Source: Actinomycetota bacterium (lineage in GTDB: Bacteria > Actinomycetota > Thermoleophilia > Solirubrobacterales > 70-9). From it: a stretch of DNA of 39,861 nt. Shown here piece after piece: positions 7,771 through 16,320 of the stretch (its first letter is position 1; each line of letters starts with the position of its first letter). Location of the stretch: the NCBI GenBank assembly GCA_018268575.1, contig JAFDWF010000214.1, positions 1 to 39,861 on the forward strand. The letters run 5' to 3'. Both the position numbers and the translations under genes were made by a program. The notes beneath the pieces are model-generated. The model was given only the letters and a program-made list of their open reading frames with translations, searched no databases and was not told where the DNA came from.

Positions 7771-9468
7771 ATGAGGGCTGCCGATGCACTGATGAAATCG
7801 CTCAAGGCCGAGGGTGTCACCGACGCTTTCGGCATCCCCGGCGGGGCCAACCTGCCGATGTACGACGCGGTCGTCGACGCCGATTTCCGCCACGTGCAGA
7901 CCCGCCACGAGCAGGGCGCCGGGCACGCCGCCGAGGGCTATGCCAAGGCGGGCGGCAAGGTCGGGGTCGCCTTCGCCACCTCGGGCCCCGGCGCGACCAA
8001 CCTGATCACCGCGATCGCCGACGCGATGCTCGATTCGGTCCCCACCGTCTTCATCACCGGCCAGGTGAAAACCGAGCTGATCGGCACCGATGGCTTCCAG
8101 GAGGCCGACATCCTCGGCGCCACGCTGCCGTTCGTGAAGCACTCCTTCCAGGTGACCGACGCCCGGCAGCTCCCCGAGTACGTCCACGAGGCCTTCCACG
8201 TCGCCTCGACCGGGCGCCCCGGGCCGGTCCTGCTCGACGTCCCCTCCGACCTCTTCCGCACCGACATCGAGTACGAGCCGCGCACCGAGCCGGTCGAACT
8301 GCCCGGCTACAAGCCCTCGACCGAGGGCAACATCAAACAGATCCGGATCGCTGCCAAAGCGCTGGCGAACGCGCGTCGGCCGATCTTCTACACCGGCGGC
8401 GGCGTGGTCAACGCCAACGCCTCCGAGGAGCTGCGCGAGCTGGCCGCCTCCGACCAGTTCCCAGTCACCTCGACGCTGATGGGGCTGGGCGCGTTCCCGG
8501 CCTCCAACGACCAATTCCTCGGCATGCTCGGCATGCACGGCACATACACCGCCAACATGGCGATGGACAAGGCCGACCTGATCGTCGCGATCGGCGCCCG
8601 CTTCGACGACCGGATCACCGGCAAGCTGGACGAGTTCGCGCCCAACGCGAAAATCATCCACATCGACATCGACCCGGCGGAGATCTCGAAGAACGTCGGC
8701 GCCCACATCCCGATCGTCGGCGACGTCAAGCAGGTGCTGCCGAAGCTGACCCGCGAGTACCGCGCGCTGCAGACCGATTCTGGGCGGATGGAGGCCTGGT
8801 GGACCCAGATCCGCGCCTGGAAGCAGGACCACCCGCTCTTCTACGAGGCCGGCACCGGCGGCGAGATCAAGCCGCAGTTCATGATGGAGGCGCTCTGCAA
8901 GGCGACCGAAGGGGACGCGATCGTCGCCTCCGACGTCGGCCAGCACCAGATGTGGGCGGCGCAGTACTACGGCTTCGAGAAGCCGCGCCGCTGGATCAAC
9001 TCGGGCGGCCTGGGGACGATGGGCTTCGGGCTGCCGGCGGCGATCGGCGCCAAGGTCGCCTGCCCCGACGAGCTGGTCACCTGCATCTCCGGCGACGGCA
9101 GCCTGATCATGAACGTGCAGGAGCTGGCGACCGCGGTGACCGAAGACATCCCGGTCAAGGTCTTCCTGATGAACAACGGCTACATGGGCATGGTCCGCCA
9201 GTGGCAGCAGCTCTTCTGGGACCGCCGCTACAGCTCGGTCGAGATGGGCGCCAGCCCCGACTGGGTGAAGCTGGCCGAGGCGTTCGGCGCGACCGGCCTG
9301 CGGGTCGAGGACGCCGCCGACCTCGAGGAGACGATGCGCACGGCCTGCGAGACCGACGGCCCGGTCCTGGTCGACGTCCGCGTCACCCAGGAGGAGAACG
9401 TCTACCCGATGATCGCGCCGGGCAATGCCGCCCGCGCGATGGTCGAGGCCCCGGGGTTGGTGTCATGA
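7771..9468 (+). CDS. ilvB: Acetolactate synthase large (catalytic) subunit
   Basis: A 565-residue thiamine-diphosphate enzyme that condenses pyruvate with pyruvate or 2-ketobutyrate, the first common step of valine, leucine and isoleucine synthesis. The catalytic Glu is residue 47 in TRHEQGAGH. The central FAD-type domain spans about residues 190-330. The ThDP/Mg motif GDGSLIMN...[12 protein letters not shown] starts near residue 440. Length is normal. A TAGCAT box (7756-7761) 9 nt before the ATG and no Shine-Dalgarno suggest a very short or absent leader. The stop codon forms an ATGA overlap with a 33-codon mini-ORF, and the regulatory subunit gene follows. Confidence 0.95.
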   Translation: MRAADALMKSLKAEGVTDAFGIPGGANLPMYDAVVDADFRHVQTRHEQGAGHAAEGYAKAGGKVGVAFATSGPGATNLITAIADAMLDSVPTVFITGQVKTELIGTDGFQEADILGATLPFVKHSFQVTDARQLPEYVHEAFHVASTGRPGPVLLDVPSDLFRTDIEYEPRTEPVELPGYKPSTEGNIKQIRIAAKALANARRPIFYTGGGVVNANASEELRELAASDQFPVTSTLMGLGAFPASNDQFLGMLGMHGTYTANMAMDKADLIVAIGARFDDRITGKLDEFAPNAKIIHIDIDPAEISKNVGAHIPIVGDVKQVLPKLTREYRALQTDSGRMEAWWTQIRAWKQDHPLFYEAGTGGEIKPQFMMEALCKATEGDAIVASDVGQHQMWAAQYYGFEKPRRWINSGGLGTMGFGLPAAIGAKVACPDELVTCISGDGSLIMNVQELATAVTEDIPVKVFLMNNGYMGMVRQWQQLFWDRRYSSVEMGASPDWVKLAEAFGATGLRVEDAADLEETMRTACETDGPVLVDVRVTQEENVYPMIAPGNAARAMVEAPGLVS

Positions 9469-9566
9469 GCCTCCTGACGCGGCGCATCCCGGTGTCCTCG
9501 GTCGCTTGTGTGCAGAGCACACGGCGCTCCCTGCGTCCTTGGGCTGCTTGGTCAGGAGGCTCATGA
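9463..9566 (+). promoter_or_regulatory. 104-nt inverted repeat spanning the ilvB stop and ilvN start
   Basis: The perfect 16-bp arms TCATGAGCCTCCTGAC (9463-9478) and complement (9551-9566) enclose 72 nt, with a nested GTGTGC-AGA-GCACAC hairpin at 9508-9522. The left arm holds the ilvB stop codon. The right arm holds the ilvN Shine-Dalgarno AGGAGG (9554-9559) and start codon. In the mRNA this would hide the ilvN ribosome site unless a ribosome is covering the left arm, a layout suited to translational coupling or attenuation. It could also be another mobile palindrome. Confidence 0.65.
9465..9566 (+). CDS. 33-codon mini-ORF coupling ilvB to ilvN, possible leader peptide
   Basis: ATG at 9465 overlaps the ilvB stop codon (ATGA), and the TGA at 9564-9566 overlaps the ilvN start (ATGATG). 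The frame encodes a 33-residue peptide beginning [16 protein letters not shown], with adjacent leucines, one isoleucine and three valines early on. It fills the gap between ilvB and ilvN exactly and runs through the whole inverted repeat. No family is recognised. Either it is a coupling device, possibly sensitive to branched-chain aminoacyl-tRNA supply, or an open frame created by chance within a palindrome. Confidence 0.4.
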   Translation: MSLLTRRIPVSSVACVQSTRRSLRPWAAWSGGS

Positions 9567-10111
9567 TGGAGGCCGGAACGCCAGATCTGGTGCGCTTGGA
9601 GGACCTGCGCGTGCCCGGGCAGCTCACCGGCCGCAAGCACATCCTCTCGATCCAGGTCGAGAACAAGGCGGGCGTGCTGGCGCGCGTCGCCGGGCTCTTC
9701 TCGCGCCGCGGCTTCAACATCGACACGCTGGCGGTCGGGCCGACCGACGACCCGAGCGTGTCGCGGATCACGCTGACCCTCGACGGGGCGGTCCACCCGA
9801 TCGACCAGGTGACCAAGCAGCTGCACAAGCTGGTCAACGTGCTGAAGATCCGCGACATGGAGCCGGAGGACACGGTGGCCCGCGAGATGGCCCTGTTCAA
9901 GGTCTCCGCCGCGGTCGAGAACCGCGCCGAGATCATCCAGTTCGCCGATATCTTCCGCGCCAAGATCGTCGACGTGGCGCGCCGCACGATGACCATCGAG
10001 GTCACCGGCTCGGCCGACAAGATCGAGGCCTTCGAGCGGATGATCCGCCCCCACGGGCTCGTGGAAATGGTCCGCACCGGCGAGATCGCGATCGCCCGTG
10101 GTCACGAGTGA
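9563..10111 (+). CDS. ilvN: Acetolactate synthase small (regulatory) subunit
   Basis: A 182-residue protein that binds IlvB and confers valine feedback control. After a divergent about 22-residue N terminus, an ACT domain (HILSIQVENKAGVLARVAGLF, about residues 26-95) is followed by the C-terminal regulatory domain (FADIFRAKIVDVARRTMTIEVTG). The ATG at 9563 follows AGGAGG by 3 nt; the ATG at 9566 is equally possible. The frame is open further upstream, but that part overlaps ilvB and is not conserved-looking. The stop region overlaps the menF start by 14 nt. Confidence 0.93.
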   Translation: MMEAGTPDLVRLEDLRVPGQLTGRKHILSIQVENKAGVLARVAGLFSRRGFNIDTLAVGPTDDPSVSRITLTLDGAVHPIDQVTKQLHKLVNVLKIRDMEPEDTVAREMALFKVSAAVENRAEIIQFADIFRAKIVDVARRTMTIEVTGSADKIEAFERMIRPHGLVEMVRTGEIAIARGHE

Positions 10112-11483
10112 GTCCCTCCTAGGGGCGCTCGAGCGAGGCATATCGAAGGGGCGGCGGACGCTGGTCAGCGTCACCGCGGCGGTGGAGATCGCCGACCCTT
10201 GCGCGACCGTCTTCGCCTCGCGGCTGGCGAGCGATCGCTGGTTCTGCTGGGAGCAGCCCGACCGCGACTTCGCCCTCGCCGGGATGGGGGTGGCGCGCGA
10301 GGCGTCCTCGCGGGGCGCGCGGCGCTTCGAGGAGGTGGCGCGAACGGCGGGGGAGGCCGGGCGCGACGCGGTCCTCGAGGAGCCCGGAGGGTTGCCCGCC
10401 GGGGCCGGGCCGGTCTGGCTCGGTGGCTTTGCCTTCGACCCCGAGGGGGGCGCCGGCGCGACCTGGAGCTCGTTCGAGCCCGGCTCGCTGTTCCTGCCCG
10501 AGGTCTCGATCTGTCGGCGCGGCGAGGAGTGCTTCCTGACCGTCAACGCGGTGGTCGGGCCGGGGGAGGATGCCGAGCGGCGCGGGACCGAGCTGGGGGC
10601 GCGGTTCGCGGGACTGCGCGGCGACGCGACGCTGCCGCTGCTCGACCCGCACCCGACCGCGCGCCCGGAGATCCGCAGTGCGAAGCCGCCGGGCGCCTTC
10701 GAAGAGGCGGTGGAGAAGGCGACAGCGCGGATCGACGCGGGGGAGATGGAGAAGGTGGTGCTGGCGCGCGAGGTGATCGTCAGCGCCGCCGCCGCCCACG
10801 ACCCGGCGCCGATCTTCGGCGCGATGCGGGAGCAGTTCCCGGCCTGCTTCTGCTTCTGCGCCGGAACGCCCGAGGCGGCCTTCATCGGCGCCAGCCCGGA
10901 GCTCTTGGTGCGCCGCTCCGGGGCGAGCGTCTCGACCGTCGCCCTGGCGGGGTCGACCCGCCGCAGCTCTGATCCGGCCGTCGACGACCACCTCGGCGAG
11001 CGCCTCATGCGCAGCGACAAGGAGCACCGCGAGCACCGGATCGTCGCCGAGCGGATCGTCCGTCGGTTGCGTCCGCACGCGGTCTGGGTCGAGACCGGGG
11101 CCGAGCCGGAGATCGTCAAGGTCGCCAACATCCAGCACCTGGCGACGCCGGTGATCGCCCAGCTGGCCGAGCCGCGCTCGGCGATCGAGCTGGCCGGGAT
11201 GCTCCACCCGACGCCCGCCGTCGGCGGCGAGCCGTGGCCAGAGGCGGCCACGGTGCTCTCAGAGTTGGAGGGCATGGACCGCGGTTGGTACGCGGCGCCG
11301 GTCGGCTGGATGGACGCCACCGAGGACGGCGAATTCTGCGTCGCCCTCCGCAGCGCCTTGCTGCGGGACCGCGACGCCCACCTCTTCGCCGGCGTCGGCG
11401 TCGTCGCCGGGTCCGATCCCGAGGCCGAGCTGGCCGAGACCGAGACCAAGCTCCAGGCGATGCTGCCGCTCCTCGCCGACTGA
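10098..11483 (+). CDS. menF: Isochorismate synthase
   Basis: A 461-residue chorismate-utilising enzyme converting chorismate to isochorismate at the entry to menaquinone synthesis. The chorismate-binding domain covers about residues 200-455: EMEKVVLAREVIV, IGASPELLVRRSG, the ALAGSTRRS segment, RSDKEHREHRIV, and the strongly family-typical MLHPTPAVGGEP and FAGVGVVAGSDPEAE. Other members of this superfamily make salicylate or anthranilate, but the adjacent menD, menC, menE and menA favour menaquinone. The GTG at 10098 overlaps ilvN, suggesting coupling to the ilv operon. No better start is visible. Confidence 0.88.
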   Translation: MVTSESLLGALERGISKGRRTLVSVTAAVEIADPCATVFASRLASDRWFCWEQPDRDFALAGMGVAREASSRGARRFEEVARTAGEAGRDAVLEEPGGLPAGAGPVWLGGFAFDPEGGAGATWSSFEPGSLFLPEVSICRRGEECFLTVNAVVGPGEDAERRGTELGARFAGLRGDATLPLLDPHPTARPEIRSAKPPGAFEEAVEKATARIDAGEMEKVVLAREVIVSAAAAHDPAPIFGAMREQFPACFCFCAGTPEAAFIGASPELLVRRSGASVSTVALAGSTRRSSDPAVDDHLGERLMRSDKEHREHRIVAERIVRRLRPHAVWVETGAEPEIVKVANIQHLATPVIAQLAEPRSAIELAGMLHPTPAVGGEPWPEAATVLSELEGMDRGWYAAPVGWMDATEDGEFCVALRSALLRDRDAHLFAGVGVVAGSDPEAELAETETKLQAMLPLLAD

Positions 11484-11491
11484 GCGACACC

Positions 11492-12385
11492 GTGGAGGAG
11501 GTCGAGCGCCTGGCCGAGAGGTGGCGGCGATTCTGGCCCCGAGCCGACGTGCCACGGATGATGCGCGACGTCGCGGCACGGGCGGCGGCCGCGACGATCG
11601 CCTGGAGCCTCGAGGAGGTAGAGGCATTGGGCGGCGGCGAGGTCGCCCTCGTCTGCGGCGCGCGGCAGGGGGGAAGGGAGGTGGTCCTGAAGCTGCAGCC
11701 GCGTGGGCACGAGGAGGAGCGGTCGCTGGCCGGCGAGGCGGTCGCCCTGGCTGTCTGGTCGGGCTCGGGCGCCTCGGTTCCGTTGCTGGGGAGCCGTGAC
11801 GCCGGGCTCACCCTTCTGCTCGAGCGGCTGCAGCCCGGGCGGCCGCTCGACGCGCTCGGGATGGGCGGGGAAGGGCGGCTGCGGACCCTCGGCGCCCTGG
11901 TCGCCCGCTTGCACGCTCGCACCCCGTCGTCGCCCGTCGCGGTGACCGGGCTCGCCGAGTACTGCCGGCCCTGGCGCGACGGGCTCGCGGGCGACCGGAC
12001 GGCGCTCGCCGAGCTCGATGCCCTGCTTGCCGGCTCCGAGGACGAGGTCCTCCTACACGGCGACCTTCACGGCGGCAACGCCCTCGAGCACCGGGGCGAG
12101 TGGGTGGCGATCGACCCCCATGCCGTCAGCGGCGACCGCCACGCCGATATCTGGGCATTGATCGATCCGCTCTCGCCGGTCCTCCAGGCGAGCGGAGAGG
12201 AGGTGGCGGCCGCGGTGGCGACCTACGCCTGCGCGGCGAACCTCGATCCGGCTCGCGCCGCCCGCTGGGCGCGGATGCGGGCCACGGCGGAGGCCGCACT
12301 GCTGGAGCGAAGTGAGCGGCCGAGCGCCGCTGACCGCGCCTGGGCAACCGGCCTACGCCGCTTCGCCGCCGTCCGCGCCGACTAG
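11492..12385 (+). CDS. Aminoglycoside 6-phosphotransferase-like kinase (APH_6/hydroxyurea family)
   Basis: A 297-residue protein with the protein-kinase-like APH fold. Seen are the ATP-binding Lys (REVVLKLQP), a following Glu (SLAGEAVAL), the hinge-type LLLERLQPG, the catalytic HGDLHGGNALEH and the metal-binding AIDPHAVSGDRHADIW. The order and wording resemble streptomycin 6-kinases, but environmental members often have no proven drug substrate. The GTG at 11492 lies 8 nt after the menF stop; the frame continues upstream inside menF, where it is a shadow. Its stop codon overlaps the menD stop by 4 bp. Placement between menF and menD suggests co-transcription with menF. Whether it phosphorylates a drug or a metabolite is unknown. 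Confidence 0.78.
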   Translation: MEEVERLAERWRRFWPRADVPRMMRDVAARAAAATIAWSLEEVEALGGGEVALVCGARQGGREVVLKLQPRGHEEERSLAGEAVALAVWSGSGASVPLLGSRDAGLTLLLERLQPGRPLDALGMGGEGRLRTLGALVARLHARTPSSPVAVTGLAEYCRPWRDGLAGDRTALAELDALLAGSEDEVLLHGDLHGGNALEHRGEWVAIDPHAVSGDRHADIWALIDPLSPVLQASGEEVAAAVATYACAANLDPARAARWARMRATAEAALLERSERPSAADRAWATGLRRFAAVRAD

Positions 12386-14274
12386 CGGTCGGGGGCGCCG
12401 ACCGCGGTGAGGACGCGCGCGGTGACGCGCCGGTGGGCGGCGACGTTGGTGGCGCGGTCGGTGCGGACCTCGATCAGGCCGGTGCCGGCGGCGAGCGCCT
12501 CGGGAAGGTCGGCGAGGGCTTCGAGGCGGCGGTAGGTGAGGTTGAAGAGGGCCGCGGCGCGCTCGACCGAGACCCCGCGCGGAGTGCCGAGCAGCGCCTC
12601 GAACTCCTCGCCGTCGAGCGCCTCCCGCTGGGGCAGGAAGTGGAAGATGCCGCCGCCGCCGTTGTCGATCACGATGATCCGGACCGGGGTGAGGACGTCG
12701 CGGAGCGCGGCGAGGCCGCCGAGGTCGTGGAGCAGGCCGAGATCGCCGGTGACGATGGTGGTCGGCCGCCCGCTCGCGTCGGCGGCGCCGATTCCGGAGG
12801 AGATCAGCCCGTCGATCCCATTCGCCCCCCGGTTGCAGAGGAAGAGCACGTCAGCGTCCCCAGGCGCCAGGAACGTCTCCTGATCTCGGATCGGCATCGA
12901 GGAGGCGGTGTAGACGAGGTCGCCGCCCTGATGGGCTCGACCGAGGGCGAAATGGAGGGCAGGCTCGGTGATCGGGGCGGCCTCCTCGATCGCGGACCCA
13001 CTGGCAGCTATGTCCGCGATCGAGGAGGCCGCGAGCTCGGAGGGAGTGGCGGGAGCGTCCAGCTCTTCCGCGATCACGGCCCGGGCCGTGGCCTCGGCCT
13101 CCAACCACGCGTCGGGAGCGGGGCGGGAGGGCCCCTGGACGAACCTCCCCGCAGTTCGTGAGGGAAGGGGCCCTCCCGCCCCGCCCTCGGAGCTCGCTTT
13201 TTCGAGTCTCACCGCCCACCCGCTGGCGCACTCGGTCGGATCCGCCCTGATGATCGCCGTCGCCCTGTTGGTCGGCTCGTTCCAGCTGCCCGTTGGGTCG
13301 ACCACGATCTGGTCGGCGCCACTCGCCGCCAGCCAGGCCCGCAGGGGCTTGGAGGTGGGCAGCTCGCCGAAGCGCAGGACCAGCTCCGGGACTACGCCCT
13401 TTGCCCAGTGCTCGTCGCGTAGCAGCGTGTCGTAGGTGGAGACGACGTAGGAGCGGTCGTGGGGGCCGAGGCGCATCTGCGAGGTCGGCTCGGCGAGGAT
13501 CGGGAAGCCGGAGGCACGGGCGAGGTGGGCGAGCGGCTCGCGCAGCTCGGGGTCGGTCTGGCGGCCGGCGACGATCACCCCGGCGATCGCGTCGCCGATG
13601 TGCCCGGCGACCTCGTCGAGGACGAAGGCGCTCGGCTCGAGGTCGACTCGGGTCACCGCGGTCAGCGGCCGCCCTTCGCGGCCGTGCAGCGCCAGCGGGT
13701 CGGTGGCGGTCACCGCGCCCTGGACCGGCAGCGGCGAGAGCGGCTCCCGCCAGGGCAGGTTCAGGTGCACGGGGCCGGGCCGGATCTCACCGCGCGCCCG
13801 CGCCAGCGCCCGGCAGGCGACCGAGCGCATGTGCAGGAGGCCCGCGTCGTCGGCCTCGTGCGTGCCCACTTCGCAGAACCAGCGCACCGATTCGCCGAAG
13901 GCCTTGATCTGGTCGATCGTCTGGCCGGCGCCGATCCCGCGCAGCTCCGGCGGCCGGTCGGCGCTCAGCACGACCAGCGGCAGCCCCGATTCGTCGGCCT
14001 CGACCACGGCGGGGTGGTAATTGGCGAGCGCGGTCCCCGAGGTGCAGAGCAAAGCGACCGGTTCGCCGCTCGCCTGCGCCGCGCCGAGCGCGAAGAACGC
14101 CGCCGAGCGCTCGTCGACGACCACCGTCACCTCGATCTCGGACTCCCGCCACAGCGCCACCGCCAGTGGCGTCGACCGCGACCCCGGCGAGATCACCGCC
14201 CGCCGCAGCCCCCCGCGCGCCAGCTCCTCGACAAAAGCCGACGCGAGAGCGGTATTTCCATTGGTTGCGTCCAT
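12382..14274 (-). CDS. menD: SEPHCHC synthase (MenD) with palindromic insertions
   Basis: A 630-residue thiamine-diphosphate enzyme that joins 2-oxoglutarate and isochorismate in menaquinone synthesis. The N terminus carries VISPGSRSTPLA and VVDERSAAFFALG with the catalytic Glu. The C-terminal ThDP motif is TGDLGLLHDL...IDNGGGGIFHFLP. It is longer than usual for the family. Two perfect palindromes lie in frame in the middle: 12977-13032 encodes SSIADIAASGSAIEEA, and 13120-13182 encodes GGPLPSRTAGRFVQGPSRP. Both are in the linker between the central and C-terminal domains. It is probably the third gene of a menA-menC-menD operon. The ATG at 14274 precedes a clean conserved N terminus. Confidence 0.92.
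   Translation of the reverse strand: MDATNGNTALASAFVEELARGGLRRAVISPGSRSTPLAVALWRESEIEVTVVVDERSAAFFALGAAQASGEPVALLCTSGTALANYHPAVVEADESGLPLVVLSADRPPELRGIGAGQTIDQIKAFGESVRWFCEVGTHEADDAGLLHMRSVACRALARARGEIRPGPVHLNLPWREPLSPLPVQGAVTATDPLALHGREGRPLTAVTRVDLEPSAFVLDEVAGHIGDAIAGVIVAGRQTDPELREPLAHLARASGFPILAEPTSQMRLGPHDRSYVVSTYDTLLRDEHWAKGVVPELVLRFGELPTSKPLRAWLAASGADQIVVDPTGSWNEPTNRATAIIRADPTECASGWAVRLEKASSEGGAGGPLPSRTAGRFVQGPSRPAPDAWLEAEATARAVIAEELDAPATPSELAASSIADIAASGSAIEEAAPITEPALHFALGRAHQGGDLVYTASSMPIRDQETFLAPGDADVLFLCNRGANGIDGLISSGIGAADASGRPTTIVTGDLGLLHDLGGLAALRDVLTPVRIIVIDNGGGGIFHFLPQREALDGEEFEALLGTPRGVSVERAAALFNLTYRRLEALADLPEALAAGTGLIEVRTDRATNVAAHRRVTARVLTAVGAPDR
12977..13032. repeat. 56-bp palindromic element (family B) inside menD
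   Basis: Perfect 21-bp arms (12977-12997 and 13012-13032) ending ...GATCGCGGAC/GTCCGCGATC... surround the 14-nt centre CCACTGGCAGCTAT. The inner arm and centre length match the elements at 15136-15197 and 27921-27972. It is in frame with menD. Confidence 0.8.
13120..13182. repeat. 63-bp palindrome inside menD
   Basis: The perfect 16-bp arms GGGGCGGGAGGGCCCC and complement (13120-13135, 13167-13182) enclose 31 nt with a weaker inner ACGAAC/GTTCGT pairing. It is a second in-frame palindrome in menD, 87 bp from the first. On the minus strand the inner part starts TTCCCTCACGAAC, loosely like the TCCCTCA start of family B arms. Confidence 0.7.
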
Positions 14275-14288
14275 TGGCGAGGTCCGTG

Positions 14289-14325
14289 TGGCGCAAAAGT
14301 CGGTCTATGACCGACAAACGCGCCA
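14289..14325. repeat. Two-tier hairpin in the menC-menD gap
   Basis: The inner 7-bp stem GTCGGTC-TAT-GACCGAC (14299-14315) is extended by an outer TGGCGC/GCGCCA stem (14289-14294, 14320-14325) through symmetric 4-nt internal loops. It sits in the 59-bp gap before menD on the transcribed minus strand, so it may set the relative output or mRNA stability of menC and menD. There is no U-tract, so it is not an obvious terminator. Confidence 0.65.
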
Positions 14326-14333
14326 CAGCCACA

Positions 14334-15407
14334 TCAGAGCCGGTGGTGCTCGAGCGAATCCTCATCAATCGTGACACCGAGCCCCGGCCCCGGCGCCTCA
14401 TGCAGCAAGTCGCCCTCGAGCTTGCACTCGGTGGCGGCGATGGTCTCGGCGAAGAGCCGCTGCGTCGCCAGCCCGTGCGCGAGCCGTTCCTCTGCGAACC
14501 GTGGCGAGTCCAACCACTCTGCGAGCCGCCGCGAGATCGCGATCCCGACCGGCCCGTCGAGCGCGCTCGCCACATAAGAGCGCATCCGGCCCGCCACCTC
14601 GCGCCCGAGCTCGAACCCACCGACCTTCGACAGCTTCACCCCGGTGACCGAGAACGAATCGGCACGGATCGCCTCCTCGGCGTCCTCCAAGGTGACGATG
14701 CTCTCGTCGCCCGCCAGCCAGATCTTCGTCCGCTTGGCCAGCTCGGACGCTTCGGCGATCGTCGCCACCGGCTGCTCCACAAGCTCGATCCCCAGCGGTT
14801 CCACCGCCGCGAGGATCTCCGCCGCCTCCTCCAACGACCAGGCCGCATTCGCATCGAGCCGGATCCGTGCCGCTTCCCCGACCGCCTCGCGCACGGCCCG
14901 CACCTGCGCCACGTCATCGCCGGTCCCGACCTTCAGCTTGAACGTCTCGAACCCGTCCTCGGCCCACCGCGACGCTTCCGCGGCGACAGCTTCCGGCTCG
15001 CCACCCACCAGCGTCGCATTGCACTTCACGGGCGCGTGCCAGGCCGTGTCCCCGTCCCGCTTCTCCCGCAGATCGATCAGCGCCGTCGTCAGGGCACACA
15101 GGGCCGGCATCGAGAGACCGTCGGCCACCTCCCGTGGGACCTCTCCCTCATTCGCCGACCTGATTGCAATTGCGTCGGCGAATGAGGGAGAGGTCCCTGC
15201 CTCCTCCAATTCCCTGACCACGTCTGCGATGCCGACGCCCCCGCGCAGACTCAGCGGCACCGCTTCCCCGAGCCCCTCTCTTCCCTCGTCATCCCTGATC
15301 CGCAGCAGCACCATCTCGCGCCGCGTCAAGGTCCCGCGCGCCGTCACGTATGGCTCCCTGAACGGGAGCGCGTAGGGAACGACCTCGAAAGTGAGTCCCG
15401 TGCTCAC
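14334..15407 (-). CDS. menC: o-Succinylbenzoate synthase with palindromic insertion
   Basis: A 357-residue enolase-superfamily enzyme that dehydrates SHCHC to o-succinylbenzoate. Seen are the Lys pair region FETFKLKVG, metal ligands in RLDANAAWSLEEA, ELVEQPVA and LAGDESI, and VKLSKVGG near residue 250. The GTG at 15407 forms a GTGA overlap with the menA stop, so the two are probably translationally coupled; the frame upstream of it is shadow inside menA. The in-frame palindrome at 15136-15197 encodes TSPSFADAIAIRSANEGEV, between the N-terminal domain and the barrel. The active-site residues are intact, so the enzyme is probably functional. Confidence 0.92.
   Translation of the reverse strand: MSTGLTFEVVPYALPFREPYVTARGTLTRREMVLLRIRDDEGREGLGEAVPLSLRGGVGIADVVRELEEAGTSPSFADAIAIRSANEGEVPREVADGLSMPALCALTTALIDLREKRDGDTAWHAPVKCNATLVGGEPEAVAAEASRWAEDGFETFKLKVGTGDDVAQVRAVREAVGEAARIRLDANAAWSLEEAAEILAAVEPLGIELVEQPVATIAEASELAKRTKIWLAGDESIVTLEDAEEAIRADSFSVTGVKLSKVGGFELGREVAGRMRSYVASALDGPVGIAISRRLAEWLDSPRFAEERLAHGLATQRLFAETIAATECKLEGDLLHEAPGPGLGVTIDEDSLEHHRL
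15136..15197. repeat. 62-bp palindromic element (family B) inside menC
   Basis: Perfect 24-bp arms (15136-15159, 15174-15197) surround the 14-nt centre CTGATTGCAATTGC. The inner left arm TCCCTCATTCGCCGAC differs from the 27921 copy (TCCCTCAATCGCGGAC) at two positions, and both changes are compensated in the right arm. On the coding strand its frame matches the one used by the menD copy. Confidence 0.87.
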
Positions 15408-16282
15408 GAGGCGATCAAAAGCCCGATCGTCACCAGCGCGCTGTACACAGCGAGCAGTCCTCCGGTCGCCGCCAGCGCTTTGTTCAGCGCCGGGCCGTCG
15501 GTGCGGGTTTCGAGGGTGCGGATCGGTTTCACCGCCAGCGGCGCCGCCAGCAGGCCGAGCAGCGGCCACCACTGGCATTCGCCCGCCCAGATCGAGAAGG
15601 GGAGGACGACGAAGGCGCCGCCGATCAGCAGGCGGTAGAGGCTCACCGCGTTGGCGCGGCCCATCCGCACCGCCGAGGTCATCTTGCCGGCGCGGCGGTC
15701 GGTCTCCAGGTCGCGCACGTTGTTGACGACGAGGATCGCGGTGGCGAGGAAGCCGACGGCGATCGACAGCCCCAGCGGCAGCGCGTCGAGTTCCTCCAGC
15801 TGCACGTAGTAGGAGCCGTTGACGGCGACGAGGCCGAAGAAGAGGAAGACGAAGACCTCGCCGAGCCCCGCGTAGCCGTAGGGGCGCGGACCGCCGGTGT
15901 AGAGGACGCCGGCGGCGATCGAGGCGGCGCCGATGACGAGGATGATCCAGCCCGCCACCGCCGCCAGGTAGATCCCGCAGGCCACGGCCACGGCGAAGGC
16001 GACCCAGGTGGCGTAGAGAACCCGCTGCGGGGTGACCAGCCCGGCCGAGGTGACCCGCACCGGCCCGAGCCGGTCGGCGGTGTCGGCGCCGCGCCGCGCG
16101 TCGGAGTAGTCGTTGGCGAGGTTGGTGCCGATCTGGATGAAGATCGAGCCGACCAGGGCGGCGACGAAAGCCAGCCAGCGCGGCAGGTGCCCGGCGAACT
16201 GCCAGGCCGCGGCGGTGCCGACGAGGACCGGCGCGATCGCCGCCGGCAAGGTGCGCGGCCGCGCCGCCTGGACCCAGATCAC
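15404..16282 (-). CDS. menA: 1,4-Dihydroxy-2-naphthoate polyprenyltransferase
   Basis: A 292-residue UbiA-superfamily membrane enzyme that attaches the polyprenyl chain to dihydroxynaphthoate. About eight hydrophobic segments are visible. The first Asp-rich motif is [15 protein letters not shown] near residue 57 and the second is [22 protein letters not shown] near residue 186. The N terminus [20 protein letters not shown] is typical of MenA rather than UbiA or heme O synthase. The start is GTG at 16282, diverging from menE with 38 bp between. It is probably the first gene of menA-menC-menD. Confidence 0.92.
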   Translation of the reverse strand: MIWVQAARPRTLPAAIAPVLVGTAAAWQFAGHLPRWLAFVAALVGSIFIQIGTNLANDYSDARRGADTADRLGPVRVTSAGLVTPQRVLYATWVAFAVAVACGIYLAAVAGWIILVIGAASIAAGVLYTGGPRPYGYAGLGEVFVFLFFGLVAVNGSYYVQLEELDALPLGLSIAVGFLATAILVVNNVRDLETDRRAGKMTSAVRMGRANAVSLYRLLIGGAFVVLPFSIWAGECQWWPLLGLLAAPLAVKPIRTLETRTDGPALNKALAATGGLLAVYSALVTIGLLIAS

Positions 16283-16320
16283 CGGGGCCCCCGGCGTCGC
16301 TCGTGCATGATGGAGACGAT

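Noticed and set aside
1807..11252. Shared 17-mer GGCCAGAGGCGGCCACG after ndh and within menF
   Set aside because: The menF copy encodes normal conserved-region codons; with such GC-rich sequence a chance match is likely, and no third copy was seen.
12977..15197. CRISPR-like or phase-variation repeats
   Set aside because: The palindromes are isolated, not regularly spaced, and lie inside intact coding frames.
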